64,000 nt of DNA, taken from assembly GCA_027924585.1 (NCBI GenBank), contig BSBM01001067.1, positions 7,276,501 to 7,340,500 on the forward strand, read 5' to 3'. Source of the DNA: Larix kaempferi. Lineage: Eukaryota > Streptophyta > Pinopsida > Pinales > Pinaceae. Both the position numbers and the translations under genes were made by a program. A model generated the notes under the pieces. The model had not been told where the DNA came from, ran no database searches, and worked only from the letters and a program-made list of their open reading frames with translations. Below are positions 46,098 through 57,219 of the stretch, in pieces. The stretch's first letter is position 1; every line of letters begins with the position of its first letter.

Positions 46098-46587
46098 GAT
46101 ATATTGATATTATATAGGCTCTACCCCGTACTCAGCCATCAAGTGACTAAGATGATCCGCCACACAGTGATGTAATTTAGGACCTGGTTTGCACTACTCA
46201 ATGCTAAGTTTTTAGTCAAGAACTGGTTCATCAGTCTCAACCATGACCACATCATACTGTGGTGGCTCATCCTCAACAAATGAGCCAATATTCACAAGAT
46301 AGTGGACACAAATAACTAGAGAATTTAAACAAAATATTATAATTTATTACATGTGCATTAAATAATATAAAATCTATGCAACTACAATAATCAAAATATA
46401 ACGATCATATATATTAACTCTCATATATGGTGGCTTGTCTTGTGTAAATTGGATGTTCACTAATCCTCTCTAGTTGATCCCTGCATATGAAAACTGTACA
46501 CAATCGATGTCTGACTGTTGGTCCTGACTGCACAACATCGCCAAAACCTTTACATCAGGCACCCTACACAAGATCTTAGGATGTCAT

Positions 46588-48129
46588 TGTTAATATTTGG
46601 TTGAGCTTTGATATTTAATTCTTTTAGATGCTGAAACTTGAAACAATGAGACAATTCAATCACATGAAATTCATACATCCATAACACAAGATATACCCTG
46701 GGGAAAATCCTCAAAAATACGAGAACAAAAACCCCAACAATTCTTCTTAGTATAATATAATGGATAGCAGAGAATGCTTTCTTTTACAAAATAGCAGATT
46801 GCTTTCAGAATATAAGAGATCACCAAAACACTCTTGGTGAAGATACGGAAGCAACAGAGAAGAGATATCAATCAGATGTGTTTTCCAATGTGCCCAATAC
46901 ATAAATAACAAGCAAGAACGATAACCTGCACAAAGAGAAGCACCTTGCCTTCAATGGAGAAGAGAGCTCGCTTCACATTGAATTCATGAATCTCGTATAG
47001 CATATTTATACATTCTTCTCATGCATCGGCTTCTTCTAACTTTAGGATGAACTTGCCCTCAAACTAGATGTATCAACCTTGCATGAAGAAGTGCACCCCA
47101 CTTCTCATGTAGTGCTTTATCTCACTGAACTGTCTCTTAGGATGAACTCGCCTCTTAACTGAAAGCTTTCCCACTTAGTTAGGTGGCTAACTTAAGTGTC
47201 ATCATGCAAGTGTCGCAACTCAAGTGTCGTCTTTTAGTTTAACATAAGTGTCATCATGCAATAACACTTAATTAACTAGATCTTCTTTGTTGTCACTTAG
47301 TTAACTCTCTTTAACTAATTCTTTCTTGATAACATCACTTTAGTGATCAATTCGAGTTCTCCTTAATTTACTGAAGTGTTGTATTTTAGTTTAACTAAAG
47401 TGAAAACACTTTAGTTAACTAGTCCTTCTTTATTTAACACTTAGTTAACTATTATTAACTGAAATCATGTTGATTAATTTACTTGTAGTGACCACTGTGA
47501 TTTATTTAGTTAACTGAGGCATACATTATGGCTTTAAATGAAGCTTGAAAATTTGAGTCACACTTAGTCATCTCCTGATCAATTTGAATTCTCTTTTTCT
47601 CTATGCATTTATCTTTATCTCTTTATCTTTTAGTGCATGGTCAATATGTGTTAACTTTAATTGTCCATCGCATTACATTATACTAAGAAGAATTATCAGA
47701 TGCTATGATCAGAGTATATTATTCGAAACCAAATGATCATAATGTAAAGCAATTCACTTTAGAGGTGATCAATCTCTAAAGGAGACTTAATAGAAATCTG
47801 GTGATCATGGTTAATAATACATCACACAACATTAAATGATTTTAACAAGTAAAGCCTGACCTTTATATGGAATGTCCACCTCTATACAGGAGGTCCATCC
47901 CATGGATACCTTTATGTAGAAGGTTCACATGAGAATCATGACTTGACACACAAGTCCGCAACCTTGTCCAAGAAGAATTTACAACATCATTAATTTGATC
48001 AATTACCTCTATACGGGAGGAATAACCTTTATAGGGAAGGCAATCAAAGTGTTCAACTTATACATGAGGATCAATGTTGGTTGCACAAGATTGGTTTGGA
48101 GAATGTCTCTTGATGCTGTACATTTAACA
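46588..48129 (-). repeat. 3' LTR of the copia element
   Basis: 1,542 bp, TGTTAATATTTGG...ATTTAACA on the plus strand, matching 54791-56308 along its length. The adjacent internal bases read ATTGAGAGGGAG on the minus strand (polypurine tract, 48130-48141), marking it as the downstream LTR. Confidence 0.85.
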
Positions 48130-48282
48130 CTCCCTCTCAATGAGGGAGACATTCTCTGCCATACCAAGCTTGTCTCAGAAGTACTTGAACTTAGTCACTG
48201 ATAGAGTCTTTGTTAACACATATGAAATCTACTCATTAGTAGCAATGTATTGAAGTTTCACTGTACCTTTCTGGACCATGTA

Positions 48283-49432
48283 TCAGATGAAGTGATACTT
48301 CATTTCAATGTGCTTCAACTTGTCATGAAACACTGGGTTTTCAGAAAGCTTGATGCAACTCTGATTATCACACCTAATAACTATAGGCTCAATATTTTCA
48401 CTGAACAACCCTGCAAGTATCTGTATGAGCCACACTGCTTCTCGACAGGAAACATTAGCAGCTATGTATTCTGCTTTTGTAGTGCTCTGGGATATAGATC
48501 CCTTCTTCCTAATGGACCAAGATATCATAGACGATCCTAGGCTATAACAGTATCCAAATGTACTCTTATGGTCCACAATGCTTCCTCCCCAGTCTGAGTC
48601 TGTATAGCCAAGTAACATGACTCCTCCACTGGAGGCATATTTGAGTCCATATGAAATTCTACCTCGAAGGTACCTAAGCACATGCTTAGTAGCAATCCAG
48701 TGTTTGTGTCTCGGATCATACATAAATTGACTCAGAATGCTCACGACATAACATATATCAGGCCTCGAATGTTTCAAGTACATTAGTGAGCCTATAAGCT
48801 ATCTATACAAAGTGGGATCTACTAGATCTGATCGAGAGCATGAATCATGAAGTTTCCTCAAATTGGAAACCATTGGTGTAGTCATATATTTTCAATCTAT
48901 CATTCCAAACCTGCACAATATATCCACAGTGTACTTCCCTTGAGATAGAAAAATTTCATCTTTTCTTTGTCAGATCTCAAGGCCAAGAAAGTAGTGCATC
49001 AGACCTAAGTATTTCATCTCGAAATCTGAGGTGAGCTCCCTCTTACACCAAGCAATCAGATGTTCCTCTCCAGTGAGAAACAAATCATCAACATATAGAA
49101 CCAATATCAACGTTTGGTTCTTCACTACTTTGAATTACAAATTTGGATCAGCTTCACTCTTACAAAAACCCAATTTCTGAAGGTAGCTATCAATTCTGGA
49201 GTACCAAGCCCTGGGATATTGCTTAAGCCCATATAGAGCTTTGTTTAGCTTGCAAACATGGGAATCCTTCCCATGCACCACAAATCCTTCAGGATGCTGA
49301 ATATAAACATCTTCCTCAACCTCACCATTGAGGAAAGTTGTCTTCACATCCATCTGGTGAAGTTTCCATCCTAGAACAAATGCAAGTGCAATCATTGCTC
49401 GGATCATGGTGTACCTTGCCACAGGGGAAAAG
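48283..49432 (-). pseudogene. Copia reverse transcriptase and RNase H, broken
   Basis: The RT part starts at FSPVARYTMIRAMIALA right beside the nested LTR. It continues with HQMDVKTTFLNGEVEEDVYI (catalytic Asp), KLNKALYGLKQYPRAWY and YVDDLFLTGEEH (catalytic YVDD, about 49084-49095), then YLGLMHYFLGLEI. RNase H begins near 48783: LKHSRPDICYVVSILSQFM, GYTDSDWGG, STTKAEYIAA (Glu), RCDNQSCIKLSENPVFHDKLKHIE. This is the normal 3' half of copia pol. In-frame stops occur between the RT and RNase H parts, and the N-terminal RT is missing because of the insertion. Confidence 0.9.
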
Positions 49433-50135
49433 TGTGATATTTTAGGATTAGGATCACTCAGCTGTATCAGACATCACTGAAACTCACTCAAGAAGTGCAG
49501 AAAGAAGAAGAAGAAAATGGAGATTCAATAATCACTCATACACAAGAAATGACAAAAACTGTTGTATCATACATACGCTGTGAGATGGCACTCTGTAAAG
49601 TGAATAATAACTGAATACAATCAAATGAATTCAAATGCCTCCTAAGGTCATTTGAATTATACTCAATGTGTAGCTTGGATAGCATTGGAGACATCATCCA
49701 AACCAGTGGCAGCAGTCACAGTAGTCAAATAGTCAGTCAAATGAGTCTAACTGAGTGCATGGGCACTAATCTAGGGAAGGAGAATCCAAAGTGGGAGCAT
49801 GAGGAGCTGTCAGTAGTCAGTATAGCTGATCTAGTCTCTCTAGAGGTCTATCTAAGTGGTTCAGTCAGTTAAACTAGTAATCAATCCTCAAAACAAGGAA
49901 CCGATCCACTAATCATCGAACTAACTGAAGAATCTCCTAAATAGGTGGAAGAGGGCGCACTTATACTCCAGTGATGAAAACAAGGGTGCATCTATGGCTA
50001 GGAGGGATAGAACTGAGTAGAAATAGGCTCCTGGGGCTGAAAAAATGAGGACTAGGTGTTGTGAGACTACCATACTGATGACTGGATGCATGCAGGCATG
50101 CAAAATACAAAACTGATGGTGAGAATATTCCAACA
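49433..50135 (-). repeat. 3' LTR of the nested copia
   Basis: 703 bp. The minus strand begins TGTTGGAATATTCTCACC, a typical copia LTR start, and ends AAAATATCACA. A G-rich polypurine tract precedes it. Its partner LTR is not in the window. Confidence 0.75.
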
Positions 50136-50295
50136 CCCCCCTGCAAGCAAAACTATGAGGAACAACTGAAATGGTAGGGCCCTGGTAACTGAGACCAAAG
50201 GTCACCTAGTACAACAATCTAAATAAATAAAGTGAGGAAAGAGGGAAAACCCAGTGGGAAGAAAACCCCCCTCAAGATAGACTGTGGTAGGATGA

Positions 50296-51267
50296 TCAAT
50301 CATTTACATCACTCACCCCAAATGGTAAGTGGACTTCTCCACCGAAGAAGGATCTATCAGCAAGAAATGGATCATTAATGTGAGAAGGATGAAAACTTCC
50401 ATTCTGAAAATCAGATCTGGTCCTCCTCGGATCAAGTGGATCACCAACAAGATCTCGGGAAGATATAAGAGTAGTGGCTTCCCATCTAGGAAGAGGAGGA
50501 TCATCAAGTGCAAGATCATCAGGTTCTTGTGGATTTGGATCTTCCATTCGCTCATATTCCATAACAGGTTTTAGATCTTCAGGTTCTTGTGGATCTGGAT
50601 CTAGCATTCGCTCTTCATCATATTCACTCTCATACTCTGAATCTGAACTGTCATGTGATGAAGGTTCGCTCTCTTGGAGCTCATCCTCACTTCCAAACTC
50701 TGAATCTGAGCTCTCATGTGATGAAGCTTTGCTCTCTTGCTCATCATCACTTCCAAACTCTGAATCTGAAGGTGGATCACTTTCCAAGAACATGTGATTG
50801 ACTTCTCCTTCAGTGGAAGCAAGTGAATCTGGAGACTTCCTGAACTTTCTCTTTTGACCAAACATGGTGGGAACAAATCCAAAAATGTGAATATCATTCT
50901 GAAACATGTGATCCACACCAACTGAGGTAGGATCAACTCCATGAATGTGCATGTAGTTCTTTGATATCTCCTTTGAACCAACATGGGTGATATTTTTACC
51001 AAATGAACTATGATATGATGATGGTGGATCTTCAACAAGATCACTGGTGTATCCAACAATGGTGGTGGCCCACTTTTCAATAGAAGTTGAACCAATAGAT
51101 GCTAGATCTCTAGGTTCTTGTGGACCTGGATCAAGCCTTCGCTTTACTCTTTGAGTCTTCATTTTCTCAACCTTCCTTGTTGGATTTTTTCCATTCAAGC
51201 AACCTTTACAGGTGCCTTGGGAAAATTTGAGATTGGATAGATCTTCAACTAACTTTTGAGTTTGCAT
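50296..51267 (-). CDS. 323-codon open frame: pre-integrase motif fused to acidic hinge
   Basis: The start (KLVEDLSNLKFSQGTCKGCLNGK) is the last half of the copia GAG-pre-integrase zinc module with its C-x2-C. The integrase core should follow but is absent. Instead there is a 280-residue hydrophilic region with three related acidic units (SDSEFGSDDEQES, SDSEFGSEDELQES, SDSEYESEYDEE; DNA tandem at about 50620-50780). It ends with RDLVGDPLDPRRTRSDFQ, resembling the hinge just before RT in copia pol. RT is also absent. The frame has stayed open across these joins, possibly by chance. Confidence 0.6.
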   Translation of the reverse strand: MQTQKLVEDLSNLKFSQGTCKGCLNGKNPTRKVEKMKTQRVKRRLDPGPQEPRDLASIGSTSIEKWATTIVGYTSDLVEDPPSSYHSSFGKNITHVGSKEISKNYMHIHGVDPTSVGVDHMFQNDIHIFGFVPTMFGQKRKFRKSPDSLASTEGEVNHMFLESDPPSDSEFGSDDEQESKASSHESSDSEFGSEDELQESEPSSHDSSDSEYESEYDEERMLDPDPQEPEDLKPVMEYERMEDPNPQEPDDLALDDPPLPRWEATTLISSRDLVGDPLDPRRTRSDFQNGSFHPSHINDPFLADRSFFGGEVHLPFGVSDVND

Positions 51268-51314
51268 GCTCTACAAATTTTTGTAGCTGAGATGGCATAG
51301 TCTACTCTCTTCAT

Positions 51315-51932
51315 TTACATGGGTGTGAAGAGCAGACTGCTTTGAGAGAGGTATAAAGTGTGAGAACTCATAGAGTTTTGTCTCGTGGTTTGCAACCCTT
51401 TTGCAATGGTAGAACCTGATACCATGTCTTGAATTTCGACCTCATTTGGAGAGAAGATCATCCTCTTGGGCTCTCCATTAGTCATTTGATATACTGAAAG
51501 TAGATTAGCAGTGAGAGTGGGGACATAGAGCACATCTGAGAAGTACCCATGATCAAGTTTGATTCATCCAATCCCCTTAGAGGAGACCTCAGAATCATTC
51601 CCCAACATGATGGATGGTCCAACAGTAGCTTCGAATCCAGTGAAGAGATCCTTGTAGGAATACATGTGTCTTGATGATACAGAATCTATGATGAAGGAGG
51701 ATTGAGTTGATGCACCTACCATGAGGGCATGGCATCTCTCTTTGTTCTCAGATCCAGATGGTTCACTCTCTTTCTTTCTAGCACATGCAGGTACTAGAAG
51801 ATTATTTTTTTCAAGAAGTGAAGCCATGAGATCTATGGTCTTCTTCATACATGAGCTCTCAGGGTGATATCCTTGATTACAGTATGTGCAATTGGATTTT
51901 CCCTTTTGAGATGTCTTGTCCTTCTTAGGATT
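51315..51932 (-). pseudogene. Copia gag zinc knuckle and protease remnant
   Basis: CTYCNQGYHPESSC is a complete CCHC knuckle. FIIDSVSSRHMYSYKDLF is the protease active-site region, with DSV replacing D-S/T-G, so it is dead. KGIG-stop-IKLDHGYFSDVLYVPTLTANLLSVYQMT is the usual linker ahead of the integrase module. One TGA separates the two pieces in the same frame. Confidence 0.8.
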
Positions 51933-54100
51933 TGTTAAAACCCAAAAAGTGCTCACTAGCTCATTTCCTTATTCACATGACCCATTTGTCCACTTTTTCA
52001 CCATTTGAGCCTCTAAAGTCACCAAAAGGTCACCAAAAGACCTTAATACACCCCTTTTTCCACTCAAAATGAATATTTTTCCTCAAAAAGCATAAAAACC
52101 CCTCAAAAAGGGTCCATAATTCCCAAAAATATTAAAAAGGGAATAACAATATTAAAAATATTCAAAAAAGGAAAAAGGAGGGAAAATGTACCTAAACCAT
52201 GTTGGTCAATACCATTGGTTTCCTCAAAACCATAATGGTATTCCCCACCACCAAAACCTATAAAAAGGTGGTAGGGGCTCCTCACTTTCCATCCATCCAT
52301 CTTCATATCCTCATGCTGCCAAAATCTCCCATGATTTTTTGGCCATTATAGATATCTTGGAGAAGAGACCTTTGGAGCTTGGAGCTACTCACCTTGGGAT
52401 TTGCTCAACAATCTTCACCATTTGGAGGTATTACTATTGCAAGCACTTGCTTGCCCCTTTTTATCAATACAAAGTTATTTTTTCTATTTCTTGTTCTTGT
52501 TTTTCAATTCAAAAGTTTATTATGATATGCACATGTTAGTTTAGTTTAGATTTAGATCTAGTTTATTGTTTTTGCTTAATATTGAAACTGCTGCTACTAG
52601 TTAGTAGGTGCCCATAGCACTAAGCTTGGTTGCAAAACCAAGCCAACAGTTTTTGGCGACTCCGCTGGCTTGAATCTTTAGATCTCAAATTTTATTTTTT
52701 GCTTTAGATCTTAATTTTTGTTCATTTTAGTCAGTTTAATTCATAGATCTGCCATCCTAGACAATAGATCCATTGCTGTTCTAGATTTTGCCCATTTTTA
52801 TTGCCATTAACAGCCCGAAATTCTCATTTTCGGGTTCGTTTTTCGACGTCCATGTATGGCTTTCGGCTCGCGGCTTTTTTCCCAACAGTCGCGCCGCTCA
52901 TCACGACTGCGCGACTCTTTTCCGTGCGGCTCACCGCGGCTTCGCGGCCAATTTCCGCGCTGCACATCGCGCCTTCACGACCATTTTCCGTGCTTCCCAT
53001 CGCGACTGTGCGACGAAATCCCGCGCTGCACATCGCGGCTTCGCGACTGAAAACCGCGCTTCCCATCGCGAGTGTGTGATAGAAACCCGCGCGGTCCATC
53101 GCGGCTATTCTGTCAAAACCCGCGATGCAAATTTTTTGCATTCGGCCAATCCGTTAAAAAATTATTTTTTTGCTGTAGTTTCTGCCCACTTAGCTATTTT
53201 ACAGTATCAAAAGTTTCTGCATTATTACAGCAATATAAATCTTTTTACTATTTAGAATGCACCTTTGAAAAAGTCTTTTTAAAAATTTTCAGAAATTGAA
53301 AGAAGGATTTATTTGCATTTTATCTAGATAAAAAATTTTACTGTTTACTTCCTTGATACTTTGCCCAAGCAATTGTTTAAAAAGAAATCCATTTATTTCT
53401 AGAAGTATTCATATTTGCTTTCCTATTTCAAAGATCCTTTGTTTTTGAATAGTCTTTGCAAAGCATTTACATTTTCAATTTCAGTTTACAAACACCACAT
53501 GTGCACCCACTCAAACACATAATTTAAACTGAGCCTTAAAATTTACCCTAACTTCAACCAACTTTTAACCCCACTTGGGGAACACCTAAAAGAAATTTGT
53601 AGCTAGGTAGAATTGAGGGAATAGGTGTTCCAACAACACCCCTCAGTTATTACATTTGAGACATAGCTGTTGTCCATTAGGGAACCAAAATCTCCTAGTA
53701 TTTTTTGGCACGGTCACAACAAGTTTATTGGAAGGCCTCTCCCCTAGGAGGGTTGAAGTCGCGAGGATGGTTCCGGAAGCCTGAGTGGAATACCGAAATC
53801 CATTCAGTAACAGAAGGCTACCATTCGCAGTTCTCGGGATATCCCTGTATGGGGGTATTGTGGTAAAAGGACCAAATGACAGATTTACCTTTTCTGAACG
53901 TGTCATGAACGGAGTATCCTAGTTGCCATTCTTTAGGATTGATTACCCGGTGTCCCTCCCGGTAGGGGGATATCTAGCTGTTGATTCAACACTCAATATT
54001 GTCTGACTTGGATTTCATCACCTTGCAGAGAATATCGTTTGTTGACTCACAATACTTTTAGTTAGGTGTTTGCATGTTACAATCCACCTTTTGTCTAGTA
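51933..54100 (+). mobile_element. Truncated Tat/Ogre-like element: LTR, primer site and leader only
   Basis: LTR 51933-52648 (716 bp, TGTTAAAACCC...AGCCAACA), related to the Tat LTR at 28020. The primer site TTTTTGGCGACTCCGCTGGC follows. The leader contains a GC-rich minisatellite (52880-53130) and the conserved island (about 53525-54060). Homology to the other Tat element stops near 54100, exactly where copia integrase begins, so the rest was deleted. Confidence 0.82.
52880..53130 (+). repeat. GC-rich minisatellite in the truncated Tat leader
   Basis: About seven units of roughly 35-40 bp built on CCGCGCTGCACATCGCGGCTTCGCGAC. Its sequence and period differ from the minisatellite at the same place in the other Tat element (28895-29285). 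Confidence 0.82.
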
Positions 54101-54690
54101 CATAAATTCGGTATTCTTTGGATGACTCGCTATAACCCACAAAGGTGCCTTTATTTCCAAAAGGATCCATCTTTGTTCTCTTTTTTTCGGCACATGAATA
54201 TATACTAGGCTCCCGAAGATCCTCAAGTGTGAGATGTCTAGCTTCTAACCAATAAACATTTCTTCGGGTGTCTTCTCATCTAGAATGACATGCGGGCTTC
54301 TATTCTATATGTACACAACTGTACTGGTAGCTTCTACACATAATGAGGTAGACATATCTTGATCATGCATCATGGATTTTGCAGCCTCACATATGGTTCT
54401 ATTCTTCCTTTCGGCAAAGCCATTTTGCTGAGGGTTGTATGGTACTGTTAACTATCTACATATTCCTGCATCACTACATAGCTCATTAAATGCATGTGAA
54501 TCAAATTGACCTCCATTATCAGACCTTAATGCATGGATGTGCTTTTCTTTTTGATTTTCAACTAGGGCTTTAAACTCTTTAAATTTGCTAAGAGTTTCAC
54601 TTTTAGCCTTCATGAAATAAATCCATGACTTCCTAGATGGTTGAAGTTTGAGGTTCCCTCAAGATGGTCTTCAAGTCGTACAAAGATTGA
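54100..54690 (-). pseudogene. Copia gag start fused to a truncated integrase core
   Basis: Just after the 5' leader, LEDHLEGTSNFN (a copia gag start, about 54640-54675) meets WIYFMKAKSETLSKFKEFKALVEN, which is inside the integrase core. The core continues with HALRSDNGGQFDS (second catalytic Asp), YNPQQNGFAERKNRTICEAAKSMM (catalytic Glu), NRSPHVILDEKTPEEMF, HLRIFGSLVYIHVPK and, after a frameshift, FVGYSESSKEYRIYV, ending at the Tat boundary. The first catalytic Asp, the zinc module, protease and most of gag are missing. A large internal deletion explains it. Confidence 0.82.
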
Positions 54691-54772
54691 TGTCGTAGTC
54701 TTTAAATATTGTGCTCAACTTCTCAGTATCTACGTAGGCCCTAACTGGCATGTAAAACTGAGCTCCTTCACG

Positions 54773-54790
54773 CCCTGAGCTCTGATACCA
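54773..54790 (-). other. Primer-binding site of the copia element
   Basis: The minus strand reads TGGTATCAGAGCTCAGGG immediately after the LTR: a perfect match to the plant initiator-Met pattern over the first 12 bases. Confidence 0.88.
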
Positions 54791-56308
54791 TGTTAATGTT
54801 TGGTTGATATTTGATATTTAATTCTTTTAGATACCGAAACTTGAAACAATGAGACAATTCAATCACACAAAATTCATACATCCATAACACAAGATATACC
54901 CTGGGGAAAATCCTCAAAACTATGGGAAAAAAACCCCCAACAATTATTCTAAGTTTAATATAATGGATATCAGAGAATGCTTTCTTTTACAACATAGCAG
55001 ATTGCTTTCGGAAGATAAGAGATCACCAAAACATTCTTGGTGAAGCTACAAAAGCAATAGAGAAGAGAGATCAATCAGATGCATTTTTAAATGTTCCCAA
55101 CACATCAATAATAAGCAAGAAAAATAACCTGCACAAAGAGAAGTGCCTCGCCTTCAATGGAGAATAGAATTTGCTTCACATTGAATTCATCAATCTCGTA
55201 TAAAATATTTATACATTCTTCTCATGCATCGGCTTCTTCTAACTTCAAGCTGAACTCGCCCTCAGAATGGATGTATCAATCTTGCATGAAGAAGTGTGCC
55301 CCACTTATCATGCAGTGCTTTATCTCACTAAACTGTCTCTTAGGATGAACTCGCCTCTTAACTAAAATATTTCCCACTTAGTTAGCTGGCTAACTTAAGT
55401 GTCGTCATGCAAGTGTCAGATCAAGTGTCGTATTTTAGTTTAACATAAGTTTCGTCATGCAATAACTCTTAGTTAACTAGATCTTCTTTGTTGTCACTTA
55501 GTTAACTCTCTTTAACTGATTCTTTCTTGATAACATCACTGTAGTGATAAATTCGAGTTCTTCTTGATTTACTAAAGTGTAATCTTTTAGTTTAACTAAA
55601 GTGAAAACAATTTAGTTTACTAGTCCTTCTTATTTAACACTTAGTTAACTATTATTAATTGAAATCATGCTGATTGATTTACTTGTAGTGACCACTGTGA
55701 GTTATTTAGTTAACTGAGGCATAAATTGTGGCTTTACTGAAGCTTGACAATTCAAGTTCACTTAGTCATCTCCTGATCAATTTGAATTCTCCTTTCTCTA
55801 TGCATTTATCTTTATCTCTTTATCTTTTACTACATGGTCAGTATGTGCTAACTTTAATTATGCATCACATTACATTATACTAAGAAGAATTATCGGATGC
55901 TATGATCATAGTATGTTATTCCGAACCAAATGATCATATGCTAAAGTAATTCAATTTAGAGGTGATCAATCTCTAAAGGAGACTTAATAGCAATCTGGTG
56001 ATCATGGTTAATAATACATCACACAACATTAAATGATTTTAACAAGTAAAGCATGACCTTTATACGGGAGGGCCATCCCAAGGATACCTTTATATAGAAG
56101 GTTCACATGAGAATCATGACTTGACACACAAGTCCAGAGCCTTGTCCAACAAGACTTTACAACATCATCACTTTGATCAATTACCTCTATACAGGAGGAA
56201 TAACCTTTACACGAAAGGCAATCAAAGTGTTCACCTCTATATAGGAGGATCAATCTTGGTTGCACAAGATTGGTTTGGAGAATGTCTCCTGATACTGTAC
56301 ATTTAACA
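54791..56308 (-). repeat. 5' LTR of the copia element
   Basis: 1,518 bp, co-linear with 46588-48129; next to the primer site. Both LTRs are rich in TTAGTTAACT-type palindromes (for example 47276-47460 and 55470-55660). Confidence 0.85.
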
Positions 56309-56516
56309 ATCCTCTCTTGGGAAACCCCTAACCCCTAATAAGCACGCACACATCATTCATAGGTTTAAATGGAATGAAGTCATATGTAGGCATAAATGTG
56401 GGTCAAGTTGTTGGAAACCTCTAAAAAAATAAAGTGAATAACTTTGACACAAAGGGAAAAAATTGCCTCCCCTGCAACTGGATACAACAGTGATCTAAAG
56501 CTATGAAAAACTGTCG

Positions 56517-57110
56517 TCAAAAAATAGTCTCCCTCCTGATTAACTTGGGTGTCTGTAATGAACTCTCTACATAATACAACATAGTGAAACTAATGTGATG
56601 CCCATTAGCGAGATGGTGGAATACTATGGTAACAAAAAATCTCAAGCGATTGGCCTCCTCTAACTGAAATGCATGTAGCCTCAACTGGCCCCCACTCACC
56701 TGGAACTCACTAGGTCGAGTAGTATCATCACTGACGAATAACTGAACATAACTCACATGAGTGTTAGTTGCAAGACTAAGTGGTAGATCGGGAAAATGGG
56801 GAATGTCCTCCTCCCTCCTAGATAAAACTATAATAAAGTAAAAATCCTCCTCTGTGGGATGGTACCACATATCGGGACCAACCCTGAAGGGATGCATGTC
56901 ATGATCCCATCGATGGATCAACTCTGTCAATAGCTCAGTCTAGACCTTGAGTGAATTAGCCTCCTCATAAAACTTAAGGAGGCCAACTTGAAATAATATA
57001 TGATGAGTGTCATCATAAATAGGACGAGGAACCAAATCCCTCTCCCCCTCTCTTACCTACCATACTTGAATGATGTCATAAGAATCAAACTGAGGTGGCT
57101 GTGGTGCCTG
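56517..57110 (-). CDS. Putative plant-mobile-domain-like protein, N-terminal exon(s)
   Basis: 137-codon frame from 56930, with similar reading upstream to about 57060 (one stop). Features: LIHRWDHDMHPFRVG, MWYHPTEEDFYFIIVLSRREEDIPHFP, VSGGQLRLHAFQLEEANRL and HHISFTMLYYVESSL. The W-x-PTEED-x-YF-x-x-x-LSRRGEDF pattern is one I associate with plant proteins of the aminotransferase-like/plant mobile domain group, often found in transposons; I hold this loosely. Repeat cluster 3 lies directly upstream. It may have continued into 45597-46560 before the copia insertion. At least two stops, so probably decayed. Confidence 0.4.
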
Positions 57111-57219
57111 TCTTTGATTTACATAAAAATTTCATCATTAATTATATTAATAAAATAAAAATCTATACAAAAATAGGTACATGAAATACTTATTATAATT
57201 TTTTAAATTTTATTTAGGC

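Larger units (their letters stand above)
49433..51932 (-). mobile_element. Second copia element, internally deleted, inserted in the first copia's RT
   Basis: On the minus strand: gag zinc knuckle and protease fragment (51564-51932), protease-to-integrase linker (51315-51533), pre-integrase plus acidic hinge (50296-51267), polypurine tract GCAGGGGGG (50136-50146), 3' LTR (49433-50135). The integrase core and all of RT/RNase H are missing and its 5' end is lost where the Tat LTR begins. It joins the host copia immediately before CTTTTCCCCTGTGGC. Confidence 0.7.
46588..56308 (-). mobile_element. Ty1/copia element, minus strand, carrying nested insertions
   Basis: 9.7 kb between two 1.5-kb LTRs, with an initiator-Met primer site at 54773-54790 and a polypurine tract at 48130-48145. 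On the minus strand: gag start fused to an integrase core, then two nested insertions (truncated Tat 51933-54100 and deleted copia 49433-51932), then RT and RNase H. Flanking bases GTCAT and ATCCT do not form a clean duplication. LTRs differ by roughly 8-10% in the stretch I compared, so this is older than the chromovirus. Confidence 0.82.

Noticed and set aside
52788-53255. 155-codon frame and its antisense partner
   Set aside because: Same cause: GC-rich tandem units in the truncated Tat leader (RAAHRGFAT-type repeats).
46583-56313. Target duplication for the copia element (GTCAT and ATCCT)
   Set aside because: Only three of five bases agree; possibly mutated or the product of recombination, so not claimed.
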